Source: Chloroflexota bacterium (GTDB lineage Bacteria > Chloroflexota > UBA6077 > JACCZL01). Taken from it: DNA of 64,000 nt. The stretch spans positions 93,046-157,045 of the forward strand of contig JADLFM010000205.1 of the NCBI GenBank assembly GCA_020845495.1. The letters are read 5' to 3'. Position 1 is the first letter of the stretch. Each line of letters begins with the position of its first letter. The notes below the pieces were generated by a model that saw only the letters and a program-made list of their open reading frames with translations, did not search any database and was not told the origin of the DNA. Below are positions 52,502 through 61,415 of the stretch, piece after piece. The translations under genes and the position numbers were made by a program.

Positions 52502-53725
52502 TCAGGCTGGCGCGTCGCTCTCACCTCGGCGGCCGGGGCCGGCCGCGAACTCCTCTTGCGCGGCGGCGAGCAGGGCGCGGTCCGTCAGAATGTCGATGGC
52601 GGTCATGGCGAGCCCCTTCGCCGCTGCGATCGACGCTCCGTGGGCCTTCTCGGAGAGCGCGGCCTCGGCGAAGGCGGCCGAATGGTGCGGGACGCCCGGG
52701 TCGGCGATCGCGATGGCCGCCTCGATCGAGGGCACGCGCCGCGAGACGTTGCCGAAGTCGGTCGAGCCTAGCCCTGGCTCGGGACGGCTGGGCAAGACTT
52801 CCAGGCCGAGCGCGGCCAGGTTATCGCGGAAGGCGCGAGCGAGGGCGTGACTCGGGACGACGTTCTCATAGGCCGGCATGTACTCGTGGACTTCGAGGCG
52901 GGCGCCGGCCATCAGCGCGCCACCCTCAGCACAGCGCACGATCTTCGCGAACACGCCCTCCAGCGTCTCGGCGTCGGGTGCGCGTACCCGGAAGCGGCAC
53001 GCTGCGAAAGCCGGCACCACGTTCGGAACGCCGCCACCGTCCGTGATGACACCGTGGGCCCGGATGTCAGGGCGGAAGTGCTCGCGGAGGGCGTTGACGC
53101 CGTTGAAGGTGTGAATCACTCCGTCGAGCGCGTTCACGCCTTCCCAGGGCGCGAGCGCCGCGTGGGCCGCCGTGCCGTGGAAGCGGAAGTCAACGCCGCG
53201 CGCCGCCAACGAGCCTTCGAGGCTCACCGTCGTGTACTGGCTCGGGTGGAACATGATCGTCGCGTCGACGTCGTCGAAGGCACCGGCTCGCACCATGTGC
53301 GCCTTGCCGCCGGAGTTCTCGACGGTTGACTCTTCGGCCGGGGTACCGAACACGACCGCGCTGCCCGGCAGATCCTCGGTAATGGCCGCAAGGGCCAGTC
53401 CCGCGCCGACCGCCGACGTGCCGATCAGGTTGTGCCCGCAGCCATGGCCGACGTTCGGGAGGGCGTCGTATTCGGCCAGGATCGCGACGGTCGGCCGCCG
53501 GCGGGAGCCGATGCGGGCCTCGAACGCGGTCGCGAGGCCGTACACCCCGACCTCTACCGCGACGCCACCCTCGCGCAGTAGATCGCCGAGCCGCCCGACC
53601 GCCCGGGTCTCCTGGTGCCCAATTTCGGGGTCACGGCCGATCGCCTCGGCCGCCGCCCAGAGCCGTGGCTCCAGCCGGTCGACCTCGACGATGACAGCGC
53701 GCTTCAACTCCTCGATCGTGCGCAT
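52502..53725 (-). CDS. M20 family amidohydrolase, AbgB-like
   Basis: A 407-residue di-metal hydrolase related to p-aminobenzoyl-glutamate hydrolase and aminoacylases. Metal ligands and catalytic residues appear in NVGHGCGHNLIG, GTPAEESTVENSGGK (catalytic Glu pair) and DPGVPHHSAAFAEAA (late His). The lid/dimerisation domain is in the middle (FRFHGTAAHAALAPWEGVNAL). Length is normal. It is 111 bases downstream of the ThDP gene in the same direction, possibly co-transcribed. Substrate: an N-acyl or N-aryl amino acid. Confidence 0.92.
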   Translation of the reverse strand: MRTIEELKRAVIVEVDRLEPRLWAAAEAIGRDPEIGHQETRAVGRLGDLLREGGVAVEVGVYGLATAFEARIGSRRRPTVAILAEYDALPNVGHGCGHNLIGTSAVGAGLALAAITEDLPGSAVVFGTPAEESTVENSGGKAHMVRAGAFDDVDATIMFHPSQYTTVSLEGSLAARGVDFRFHGTAAHAALAPWEGVNALDGVIHTFNGVNALREHFRPDIRAHGVITDGGGVPNVVPAFAACRFRVRAPDAETLEGVFAKIVRCAEGGALMAGARLEVHEYMPAYENVVPSHALARAFRDNLAALGLEVLPSRPEPGLGSTDFGNVSRRVPSIEAAIAIADPGVPHHSAAFAEAALSEKAHGASIAAAKGLAMTAIDILTDRALLAAAQEEFAAGPGRRGESDAPA

Positions 53726-53836
53726 AAGCTACCCCTGGTAACGAAGTATCAGCCGTCAGCACGCAGGTGTCAGACCGAGACATCTCGGCGGGGCACCACT
53801 CTCGGTCGCCGATAACCGCTACCTGACAACTCAGGA

Positions 53837-55450
53837 TCAGTGGGTCGCGGAAGGGCTGGGAATGCTGGCGATCGTGACGTCGACGCACGCGGGCTTACGG
53901 CTAGCAAACGCCCGTTCGAGGGCCGGACGTAGCTCCTCCGGCCGCTCGACGTGCTCGCCGTGGCAGCCCAGGGCTTCGGCGACTTTGTCGTAGCGGGTCG
54001 GGAGCAGGTCCGCCGCGATCACCCGCTCTGGCCCGTACAGCTCGCGCTGGCGATGCCGCTCCGCTGCCCAGCCAGCATCGTTCCCGACCACCACCACCAT
54101 CGGGATGCCGAAGCGCACGGCCGTATCGAGCTCCAGGCCGTGAAAGCCGAACGTGCCGTCGCCCACGAACGCGACCGCCCGGCGCTCTGGGCGGGCAAGC
54201 TTCGCGCCGATCGCGAACGGGATGCCGGGGCCGATGCCGCCGAGCTTGCCGTTCCCGACCGTGGCGAAGCGGCCGTTCCCAATCGCCCAGCGCGCCCACT
54301 GCCCGAACTCGCCGCCGTCGAGCGCGACGCTGTCGCCGTCGTCCAGCCGGTCGCGCACGGTGGCCGCCACCCGGAGGGGATGGATCGGCGTCTCGTCCGT
54401 TGTCTCATTGGGCGCCATGCGGCGCAGGTTCTCGGCGTGGGCGGAGTCGAGCTCATCGCGCCAGCCGGACGTTCTCCAGGTGCGCGAGCCGGCCACCTTG
54501 GCAAGCTGCCCGAGGACGGTCGCGGCGTCCCCGACCAACCCGATAGCGACCGGGCGGTTCTTGCCGATGGCGCCCTGACTCGGCGCGATCTGAATCAGCC
54601 GGGCCGTGCCCAGGACGCCTGGGCCGGCGAACCCGACCGTGAAATCCTGAGGGCAGGCCAGCACCACGACGTCGGCCTTCCGGAACTCGGGCGCGAGGCC
54701 GTGGAGCGACGGGTCGGTCAGGCCGCGCGGGCTTTCGACGACGAACGCGGGGATGCCCGCCACCTCGTACACCTGACGGAGATGTTCGGCCGCCGCGCCC
54801 CGCGAGGCCGCCGGGCTGGCCAGAATCAGCGGCCGGCGTGCCTCGGCCAGCATCGCCACAGCCTGGGTGATGGCGGCGTCATCAGCGCGCTGGGGGGCGG
54901 GCAGGTAGTCGGATGGGGCGGGTAACGCGGTCTCGGCGTCGTCGAGCGTCGCCTGGAGGATGTCGAACGGCAGGGTGATGTGGACCGGGCCGGGGGTACC
55001 GTCGAGGGCCGTCCGATGGGCGCGAGCAACGAGCGCAGGTAGCTCCGTCGGAGAGGTGGCGACCCAGGCTGCCTTGCAGATCGGCCGGATGATCCCGACC
55101 TGATCGATTTCCTGGAACCCGCCCTTGCCGGCCTGGGCCAGATTGCTGCCGCCGCTCAGGAGGATCAGCGGTGACTCGGCCATCCAGGCAGTCGCGACGC
55201 CGGTCATGGCGTTGGTGTGGCCGGGGCCAGCCGTCACCAGCGCGACACCGGGCTTGCCGGTCAGCCGTCCCCAGGCATCGGCCATGTTGGTGACGGCGGT
55301 CTCGTGGCGGCCGTCGACGAAGCGCAGGCCAGCGTCAATGCCGGCATCGTACACGGGTAAGACCTGGTTGCCGGACAGGGTGAAGATCGGGCCGACCTCG
55401 GCCGCGGCGAGCGCGCGGGCCAGCAGAACCGCGCCGTTGATGGTGCTCAT
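53837..55450 (-). CDS. ThDP-dependent acetolactate synthase/decarboxylase-like enzyme
   Basis: A 537-residue ThDP enzyme. Pyr domain: VDGRHETAVTNMADAWGRLT with the activating Glu, then VALVTAGPGHTNAMTGVATA. PP domain: the ThDP/Mg motif GDGTFGFHGLELDTAVRFGI with VVVVGNDAGW. Similar to acetolactate synthases, benzoylformate decarboxylases and oxalyl-CoA decarboxylase; ADP- or FAD-binding features are not evident. ATG 55450 is chosen over GTG 55456 because it leaves proper spacing from the GAGGTGG upstream. It differs clearly from the family member at 21744-23381. It is upstream of the M20 gene. Confidence 0.9.
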   Translation of the reverse strand: MSTINGAVLLARALAAAEVGPIFTLSGNQVLPVYDAGIDAGLRFVDGRHETAVTNMADAWGRLTGKPGVALVTAGPGHTNAMTGVATAWMAESPLILLSGGSNLAQAGKGGFQEIDQVGIIRPICKAAWVATSPTELPALVARAHRTALDGTPGPVHITLPFDILQATLDDAETALPAPSDYLPAPQRADDAAITQAVAMLAEARRPLILASPAASRGAAAEHLRQVYEVAGIPAFVVESPRGLTDPSLHGLAPEFRKADVVVLACPQDFTVGFAGPGVLGTARLIQIAPSQGAIGKNRPVAIGLVGDAATVLGQLAKVAGSRTWRTSGWRDELDSAHAENLRRMAPNETTDETPIHPLRVAATVRDRLDDGDSVALDGGEFGQWARWAIGNGRFATVGNGKLGGIGPGIPFAIGAKLARPERRAVAFVGDGTFGFHGLELDTAVRFGIPMVVVVGNDAGWAAERHRQRELYGPERVIAADLLPTRYDKVAEALGCHGEHVERPEELRPALERAFASRKPACVDVTIASIPSPSATH

Positions 55451-55670
55451 CGACACCCACCTCGGAGTCGGATATCGGTCCGTGACCGATGGCAGTCGTT
55501 ACGGTAGCCGAAACCCGCCCCGGAGCGTGAACCGGGCGGACTCACCCGGTTCACGCGCTGCCTCGTGGCGAGGTAACCCTCAACTCGGTAGCCCTCAACC
55601 CGGAGACGGTCATTCTGCTGGTACGGATGATATGGAACGCCTGCAACGGCTAGCCGACGGCGCAGTCCGG

Positions 55671-58370
55671 TCAGGAAGCGCCGCCGGCCGCGAACGGCTC
55701 GATGTCGGCGGCCGAGCCAGCGCCAACCGCGACGACCACCTCATGGCTGGTCATGCCGGTGGTGGGGAACAGCCCGCTCTGGAGCAGCGATTCGTTCTGG
55801 TCCTCGAAGAGCTTGCGGTACAGGCCGTCGCTCGCCAGCAGTTCCTGGTGGGTGCCGTGCTCGACGATCCGGCCGGCGTCGAGCACATAGATGACGTCGC
55901 AGCGCATCGCCAATGCCAGGCGATGGGTAATGCTGATGACCGTCTTCCCCTTCGTCACGCCGGCCAGTTCTTCGAGGATCTCGTGCTCGGTCTCGGCGTC
56001 CAGGGCGCTCGTCGCCTCGTCGAGGATCAGGATCGGGGCGTCGCGCAGGAGTGCCCGCGCGATGGCGAGGCGCTGACGCTGCCCGCCGGAGAGCCGGCCG
56101 CCTCGCTCGCCGATGACGGTGTCGTAGCCGGCTGGCAGGGTCATGATGAAGTCATGGACCCGCGCCGCGCGCGCCGCTGCGACGATCTCAGCATCGGTCG
56201 CGCCGAGTTTGCCCATCACGATGTTATCGCGGATGGTCGCGTTGAACAGGTACGTCTCCTGGGCGACCATCCCGATCTGACCTCGCAGGGCCGGCAGGGC
56301 GAACTCCCGGACGTCCCGCCCGTCGATCCTGACGACGCCGCTGTGCGGCTCGTAGAAGCGCGGGATCATGTTCACCAGCGTGGTCTTGCCGGCGCCGGTC
56401 GGACCCACGAAGGCGGCGCTCGAGCCGGCCGGGATCTCGACGCTGACATCTTCGAGGGTCGGGGTGGTGGCGTAGGCGAAGCTGACGTTCTGGATGCTGA
56501 CGCCTTCACGGACGGCCGGCGGCTCGGGCTCTCCACCTGCTGGAACGGCGTACGGCTCTGAATCCTGCTTCAGCACCTCCTCGATGCGCCGGAGCGCCGC
56601 CGCCGCGATGGCCACACTCGCGTAGATGTTCGCGAGCCGGTGGACCGGCAGCACGAAGCGGCCCATCAGCGTGTTGAAGCCGACGACCGTGCCGATAGTG
56701 GTCGCCCCGATGACCGCCGCGACGTTCGGGTCGTACTGGGCCAGCACCAGGACGCCGCCGATCAGCAGGACGAGCCGGACGTGGACGAGGTCCGCGATGT
56801 CCGATGCTTCCTCGAAGATCGAGCGCAGGAAGTCGGAGCGGATCTCGACGCGTCGGAACTCGTGGATCTCCGGGTGGACCCGATGCCGCAGGAAGCGCTG
56901 AAGGTTGAAGATCTGGACGATCGGATGGGCGATCACCATCTCTTCGAGGTGGCTGTTGATCTGAGCGAGCCGCTCTTGACGCCCGCGATTGGCCCGCTGG
57001 ATCGGCGGACCGAGCAACCGGCTGATGCCGATATAGCTGGGCACGACCACCAGCAGCACCAGCGTCAACTGCCAACTGAGCCCGATCAGCCCGAAGAAGG
57101 TGATGACCAGCAGGATCAGGTAGTAGGTGCTGTACGCCACTGTTCGCGCCAGCGGATCGGCGAGGCGCGACATGTCGCTGGTGAACCGGGCCATCAGGTC
57201 GCCGGTTCGGATCCGGGCGAAGTAGCCAGCGCCGAGCGCATTGACCTTGTCGATGTAGGCCAGGCGCATGTCCCGCAGGACATTCTGGCCGAGGATATTG
57301 ACCACGTAGACGAGCCGGACGATGCTACAGATGTTCACTAGCGCGGCGAGCGTCATGATGAGGAGGATCCACAGCACCTGGGGCAGCCCCACCTCCCAGG
57401 GGTTCGCCTTCACCTCGTTCGTGCCGAGCAGGTCGATGAGGTTGCGGATCTGATAGGGCGCGACCTGAGTGCTGATGCTGCCGACGATCATCAGTGCCAG
57501 GCACTCCACCTGCCGCCAGGGGTACGGCTTCAGGTACGGCCAGACGCGAACCAGGAAGCCCCAGAGCGAGAGGCTCCGCCGCCCGACCCCGCCCCGCAGG
57601 TGGCTGACCCATTCCGCTTCCAGCAGTTCGAGAGTCTTGCCGTAGATGACCTCAGCGCTGTGATTCGGGTCGGCGCGAGTGCCGGCCAGGAACCGCAAGA
57701 ACTCGCGTATGCCGTCCCGCTCGACGAGGTAGCCGCTGAATGCCTCTTGCAGCGCCGCGTACAGATCCGGTCCGACGCCCGCGGCTGGACCGCGCATCAT
57801 CGCCTCATACAGCGGCAGCCGCCAGCCGTTTCGGGTCGCCTCGTCGACGCAGGACGCCTCGGCGGCCTCGGCGCCGGACGCGCGCCCGCGATTGCCGGGC
57901 GCGGTCACGTCTGCCAGGTAGCGGGCTGTCCCGTGGATGAAGAAGGCTTGCACCTCGGCCGTACCGATCTGGGCGTCGTGGCGGGTGACATCGCTCGGGA
58001 CGCTCGCCATCATCCGGTGGAGCACGACCCGCGCGAGATGCTCGGCCAGCCCGATTCCGGGCGCCGCCGCCGTGAAGACCGTGGTAACGACGTCCGCGCC
58101 AAGATCGCTGGTGGTCCCCGCGTACGAGACCCTATCCGGTCGACCTGGATCGGGGATCGCATCGCCGCCGACGACGGTGATGCGGTGCGGCCGCAACAAC
58201 GCCTCGCCAGGGATCTTCAGTTTGCCGAGGATGCGAGCAAGCGCGCTCTCGGCTGCACGGGCAAGCTCGTCTTGATGCTGCTCGGCGTAGGAACCGGGCC
58301 GGTAGACGATGGTCAGGTGGGCGGTATCACGCCGGGCCGGTGCCGGAGCCACGGCGCTGCCATTCCTCAT
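55671..58370 (-). CDS. ABC exporter with N-terminal gluzincin-like pseudopeptidase domain
   Basis: An 899-residue half-transporter. Residues ~15-260 repeat the design seen at 2639-5596: strand LTIVYRPGSYAE (19-30), EHLAR (110-114) where HExxH would stand, FIHGTARYLADV (144-155) where the glutamate helix would stand, then FSGYLVERDGIREFLRFLAG and a closing LELLEAEWVSHLR, typical of the end of peptidase-MA-like domains. All three zinc ligands are replaced. Residues ~270-899 are an intact exporter: six membrane segments, Walker A GPTGAGKTT, signature [16 protein letters not shown], Walker [12 protein letters not shown], switch ITHRL. A ~35-residue tail follows. The start overlaps the stop of a possible small lipoprotein frame (ATGA). 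Substrate unknown. Confidence 0.88.
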   Translation of the reverse strand: MRNGSAVAPAPARRDTAHLTIVYRPGSYAEQHQDELARAAESALARILGKLKIPGEALLRPHRITVVGGDAIPDPGRPDRVSYAGTTSDLGADVVTTVFTAAAPGIGLAEHLARVVLHRMMASVPSDVTRHDAQIGTAEVQAFFIHGTARYLADVTAPGNRGRASGAEAAEASCVDEATRNGWRLPLYEAMMRGPAAGVGPDLYAALQEAFSGYLVERDGIREFLRFLAGTRADPNHSAEVIYGKTLELLEAEWVSHLRGGVGRRSLSLWGFLVRVWPYLKPYPWRQVECLALMIVGSISTQVAPYQIRNLIDLLGTNEVKANPWEVGLPQVLWILLIMTLAALVNICSIVRLVYVVNILGQNVLRDMRLAYIDKVNALGAGYFARIRTGDLMARFTSDMSRLADPLARTVAYSTYYLILLVITFFGLIGLSWQLTLVLLVVVPSYIGISRLLGPPIQRANRGRQERLAQINSHLEEMVIAHPIVQIFNLQRFLRHRVHPEIHEFRRVEIRSDFLRSIFEEASDIADLVHVRLVLLIGGVLVLAQYDPNVAAVIGATTIGTVVGFNTLMGRFVLPVHRLANIYASVAIAAAALRRIEEVLKQDSEPYAVPAGGEPEPPAVREGVSIQNVSFAYATTPTLEDVSVEIPAGSSAAFVGPTGAGKTTLVNMIPRFYEPHSGVVRIDGRDVREFALPALRGQIGMVAQETYLFNATIRDNIVMGKLGATDAEIVAAARAARVHDFIMTLPAGYDTVIGERGGRLSGGQRQRLAIARALLRDAPILILDEATSALDAETEHEILEELAGVTKGKTVISITHRLALAMRCDVIYVLDAGRIVEHGTHQELLASDGLYRKLFEDQNESLLQSGLFPTTGMTSHEVVVAVGAGSAADIEPFAAGGAS

Positions 58371-58600
58371 TCCAGGGCCTCGTCATCGTTGATGGGCCGG
58401 ATGGGCGGGAGCCAATCACGGCTACGGCAGTCCTCACGGTGCGGCGTCAGCGTACGGCTACTCGGTACAACGGTCAAGGGCCAGGGTGACGGCCTGCCCA
58501 TTATGCGGAATTGCGCGCGTTCCAGCCTCGTAGCGTCGGGGATGGGTTGTGGAGCGCACATCACGCTACAGCCAGCGATCACGATCGCTCCGACGAGCAC
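58367..58600 (-). CDS. Possible 77-residue lipoprotein coupled to the ABC exporter
   Basis: A frame starting GTG 58600 that ends by overlapping the exporter start (ATGA, 58370-58367), the classical coupling arrangement. Its N-terminus MLVGAIVIAGCSVMC has a good lipobox IAGC but no basic residues before the hydrophobic part, so it is short for a signal peptide. The remainder (PSPWPLTVVPSSRTLTPHRE) is unremarkable. It may be a real small lipoprotein, a leader frame, or chance. The rest of the spacer 58371-58674 shows nothing else. Confidence 0.3.
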   Translation of the reverse strand: MLVGAIVIAGCSVMCAPQPIPDATRLERAQFRIMGRPSPWPLTVVPSSRTLTPHREDCRSRDWLPPIRPINDDEALE

Positions 58601-58674
58601 GTGCCGTGCCGCCGGACATCGAGCGTTCGGTCGGACATCGAGCGCTCGACCGCGCGGCGTCCAGGCGCGCCGGA

Positions 58675-59550
58675 CTATGGCTTACGGCCACCGAAGAGCG
58701 CGATCGCCAACTCCTTCCAGAAGCAATCGACGTCCTGGAAGCCGACCGCTTCGAGCAGGTGCATCTGCCCGAGCACCGGGCTGGTGTGGCTGTGGTGGCC
58801 CTGGTGATGGTCGGCGGCCGGGCTGGAGGCATCGGCCGCCTCGTGCGCGCTGGCGGCCGGCGTCGCGTGAGCGTGCTCGGCGTGAGCGTGCTCGGCGCCA
58901 GTCTCGCCGCCGTGCGCATGACTGCCGTGCGCATGACTGCCGTGGGCACCGTCGTGGGCGTGGTTGCTCGGAGCCGCTCGCCCTTCCTCGGCGGCGCGAA
59001 CGTAGACGTCGGCGAGGGCCTCGCTCGGGGCCCGGACGTAGTCGACGTTGAGGAACCAGCCGCCCGAGCATAGCCGCTCGTACGCTCGTCCGAAGACAAC
59101 CCGCTTCTGGTCGTCGCTCACATGGTGGATCGCGCGGGAGGAGACGACGGCGTCGAACGGCCCTGACGCATCGGCCGGCCAGTTCTCCTCGCCCAGGTCC
59201 ATAGTGACGTAGCGGGCACGGTTGCCGAAGCGGGCGAGCCGCTGTCGGCCGGCCTCGATCATCGCCGGGTTGACGTCCAGGCAGACGACGCTGGCGGTGG
59301 GGAAGTGCTCGAGCAGCGCTTCGGCGAGGGTGCCATGTCCGGCGCCGAGGTCTGCGAAGCGGGGCGAGCCACCCACCGTGGTGCCGATGATCCGTGCGAC
59401 CAGCGCGAACTCACGCGCCAGATCGGAGGCGCCCTGACCGTGCTTTTCGAGCCAGTCGCGTGCGTGCTCCGTGCTGTGCCAGCGATGATCCGGCTCCTGC
59501 TCGCCGTGTGGCTGCTGTGACTGCCCCTCTCGCGCCTGCCGATCCTGCAT
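58675..59550 (-). CDS. SAM methyltransferase with histidine-rich insert
   Basis: A 291-residue class I methyltransferase. SAM loop RFADLGAGHGTLAEALLEH (~64-82); motif II VVCLDVNPAMIEAGRQRL; motif IV VVSSRAIHHVSDDQKRVVFG. Between NVDYVRAPSEALADVYVRAA and HLLEAVGFQDVDCFWKELA sits an insert (residues ~195-258, encoded by 58777-58968) with 17 histidines in about 64 residues, mostly HAH, SHAH and HHQGHHSH runs. Such runs bind Zn, Ni or Co in HypB, ZIP and ZnuA proteins. ATG 59550 is preferred over 59607. It is divergent from a Fur-family gene. The methyl acceptor is unknown. Confidence 0.85.
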   Translation of the reverse strand: MQDRQAREGQSQQPHGEQEPDHRWHSTEHARDWLEKHGQGASDLAREFALVARIIGTTVGGSPRFADLGAGHGTLAEALLEHFPTASVVCLDVNPAMIEAGRQRLARFGNRARYVTMDLGEENWPADASGPFDAVVSSRAIHHVSDDQKRVVFGRAYERLCSGGWFLNVDYVRAPSEALADVYVRAAEEGRAAPSNHAHDGAHGSHAHGSHAHGGETGAEHAHAEHAHATPAASAHEAADASSPAADHHQGHHSHTSPVLGQMHLLEAVGFQDVDCFWKELAIALFGGRKP

Positions 59551-59745
59551 CTTGTACCCCCGATCCTTGCCCGGAGTCCCGCCTGGCGGACGTGGCTGTT
59601 TGCCCACGCCGTGCGCCCAGGTCGATTGTCGTCGTGTCTCGTGTGTTGTGTCTCGGGTGCTGCGTTTTGTGTATGGACGTTCTGCGCCGCCTCGATTGCT
59701 GGCGTAGCGGCGGGCATGCTACGGTTCGCTGAGAGGGTACCGCGA

Positions 59746-60177
59746 ATGGGTCAGATGATCCAGGCGCTCAAGGAACGCGGCCACCGCCTGACGCCGCAAC
59801 GACAGTTGATCGTCGAGGCTATCGAGTCGTCCGAGGGGCACGTCTCGGCCGAGTCGGTGCATGCCAAAGTTGCGGCGCAGTTCCCACAGGTCAACATCTC
59901 GACGGTCTACCGCACCCTCGAGTTGCTGCAGGATCTCGGGCTGGTCACCCACACGCACTTCGACGACGGGATCGCGCAGTACCATCTGGCGTCCGACGCC
60001 GGGCATCAGCACCTGATCTGTCGGCGGTGCGGCTACGAGCGCGAGATCGACGTCCGTGAACTGGACCAGTTGGACCGCCACCTTCGAGAGCGCTATGGGT
60101 TCCAGGCCGATCTCGCGCACTTCGCGATCGTCGGCACGTGCGCCCGGTGTAGCACCGAGCTCGTGCGTCCGGACTGA
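59746..60177 (+). CDS. Fur family metal-responsive regulator
   Basis: A 143-residue Fur/Zur/PerR-type repressor. Winged helix: GHRLTPQRQLIVEAIESSEG and VNISTVYRTLELLQDLGLV. The sensing domain has AGHQHLICRRCG with the first CxxC of the structural zinc and GTCARCSTEL with the second. Two nearby Met codons are possible (59746, 59755); GAGAGGG at 59731-59737 favours 59746. The exact metal (Fe, Zn, Mn or peroxide) cannot be decided by eye. Its divergent neighbour encodes a protein with a histidine-rich, metal-binding-type insert, which favours zinc or nickel. Confidence 0.92.
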   Translation: MGQMIQALKERGHRLTPQRQLIVEAIESSEGHVSAESVHAKVAAQFPQVNISTVYRTLELLQDLGLVTHTHFDDGIAQYHLASDAGHQHLICRRCGYEREIDVRELDQLDRHLRERYGFQADLAHFAIVGTCARCSTELVRPD

Positions 60178-60240
60178 CCGCTCGCTGCTGGCTGGCTCTG
60201 GACGCCCCTGGCCGCTCGTCCCGCCCTCGACGGGAATTCC

Positions 60241-60287
60241 CTCACCCTGGCCCCTCCTCCCGCGTGCGAGAGCGGAGGGAAGGGAGC
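60241..60287 (+). repeat. REP-like intergenic palindrome, copy 3
   Basis: CCCTCACCCTGGCCCCTCCT, then CCCGCGTGCGAGAGCGGAGG. Its central CCCGCGTGCG and flanking CTGGCCCCT match copy 2 (40820-40895). Intergenic between fur and the ROK kinase gene. Confidence 0.6.
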
Positions 60288-60357
60288 TCGTGGTCCGCCG
60301 TCTCTCGGGGCCGGCCTCTCGAAGTCAGTCCTCCTATGGCGTCGGGCGTGAGTGCGG

Positions 60358-61371
60358 CTACGAGAGGTCGCCTCCCGGCAGCGCCTGGAGCAGCGCGGCC
60401 GCGCCTGCCAGCGCCGCCTGCACCCCAAGATCCGACAGGCTGACGGCGCCGCCAAACCCCCGGCAGTAGTCGAGTTGGGCGTCGCCGGCCAACTCCCGGA
60501 GGAGCGGGCCGAGCAGCAGGTCACCGGCGCCGAGCGCTACGCTGCCGCCGATCACGACACGGTCGAGGTCGAGCAGGACGGCGGTCGCGGCGATCCCCCG
60601 TCCGACGGCCATCCCGGCCTCTTCGACGAACCGTGCGGCGGTCGGCTCGCCGGCCCTGGCGGCGGCGACGACGTCCGCGCCGGTCGGGCGTGGCGGCAGG
60701 TCCGGCAGGAGGCCCTGTTTCTTCGCCAGCGTCGCGCGTTTCGCAAGTGCGGTGCCGGAGGCGACCGCCTCGACGCAGCCGCGCGCCCCGCACTCGCAGG
60801 CCGGGCCGTCGCGGAAGGCGATGACGTGGCCGAGGTGGCCGGCGTTGCCACGGGCGCCGTGGATCAGCCGCCCCGCTTCGACGATCCCGCCACCGACGCC
60901 GGTCGAGACGACCATACCGAGCAGGCAGCGAGCGTTCTGGCCGGCCCCGATGCGATACTCGCCGAGCGCGAGTGCTTTGGCATCGTTGTCCACGATGGCG
61001 GGTCGACCGTAGCGCTCCTGGAGGGCGGCACGGAGCGGGAAGTCACGCCAGGCCGGAATATTGAGCGGGGAGACGCGGCCCTCAGGATAGAGCATCGGGC
61101 CGCCGCAGCCGACCCCGACTCCGACGATCTCTGATGCGCGCACCCCGCCACGCGCGAGGATACTATCCGCGAGGGCGGCGAGGTCGGCGAAGAGCGCCTC
61201 GGGGGTGCCGTGGGCATTGGTCGGGACGCTTGCCTGCACGGCGACGCGTCCATCCCGATCGACGAGCCCGGCGGCGAGCTTGGTACCGCCGATGTCGAGC
61301 GCCAACGTCCATCGTCTGGAAGCCCCGGCCTCCTGCCCTGACGGGTTCGCGTGCGGTTGCTCCGCTGGCAT
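60358..61371 (-). CDS. ROK family sugar kinase (glucokinase-like)
   Basis: A 337-residue kinase. ATP phosphate-1 motif LALDIGGTKLAAGLVDRDG near residue 24, phosphate-2 VVSTGVGGGIVEAG, substrate-base segment VDNDAKALALGEYR, and the ROK zinc motif GHVIAFRDGPACECGARGCV followed by Glu. All residues for sugar phosphorylation are present, and no N-terminal DNA-binding domain is fused, so it is an enzyme rather than a repressor. ATG 61371 is preferred to 61386. Divergent from the SGNH gene, 44 bases apart. Confidence 0.93.
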   Translation of the reverse strand: MPAEQPHANPSGQEAGASRRWTLALDIGGTKLAAGLVDRDGRVAVQASVPTNAHGTPEALFADLAALADSILARGGVRASEIVGVGVGCGGPMLYPEGRVSPLNIPAWRDFPLRAALQERYGRPAIVDNDAKALALGEYRIGAGQNARCLLGMVVSTGVGGGIVEAGRLIHGARGNAGHLGHVIAFRDGPACECGARGCVEAVASGTALAKRATLAKKQGLLPDLPPRPTGADVVAAARAGEPTAARFVEEAGMAVGRGIAATAVLLDLDRVVIGGSVALGAGDLLLGPLLRELAGDAQLDYCRGFGGAVSLSDLGVQAALAGAAALLQALPGGDLS

Positions 61372-61415
61372 CGTTCGTCCCCTCACGTCCTGCGTCCGTA
61401 TACTACACGCCCGCC

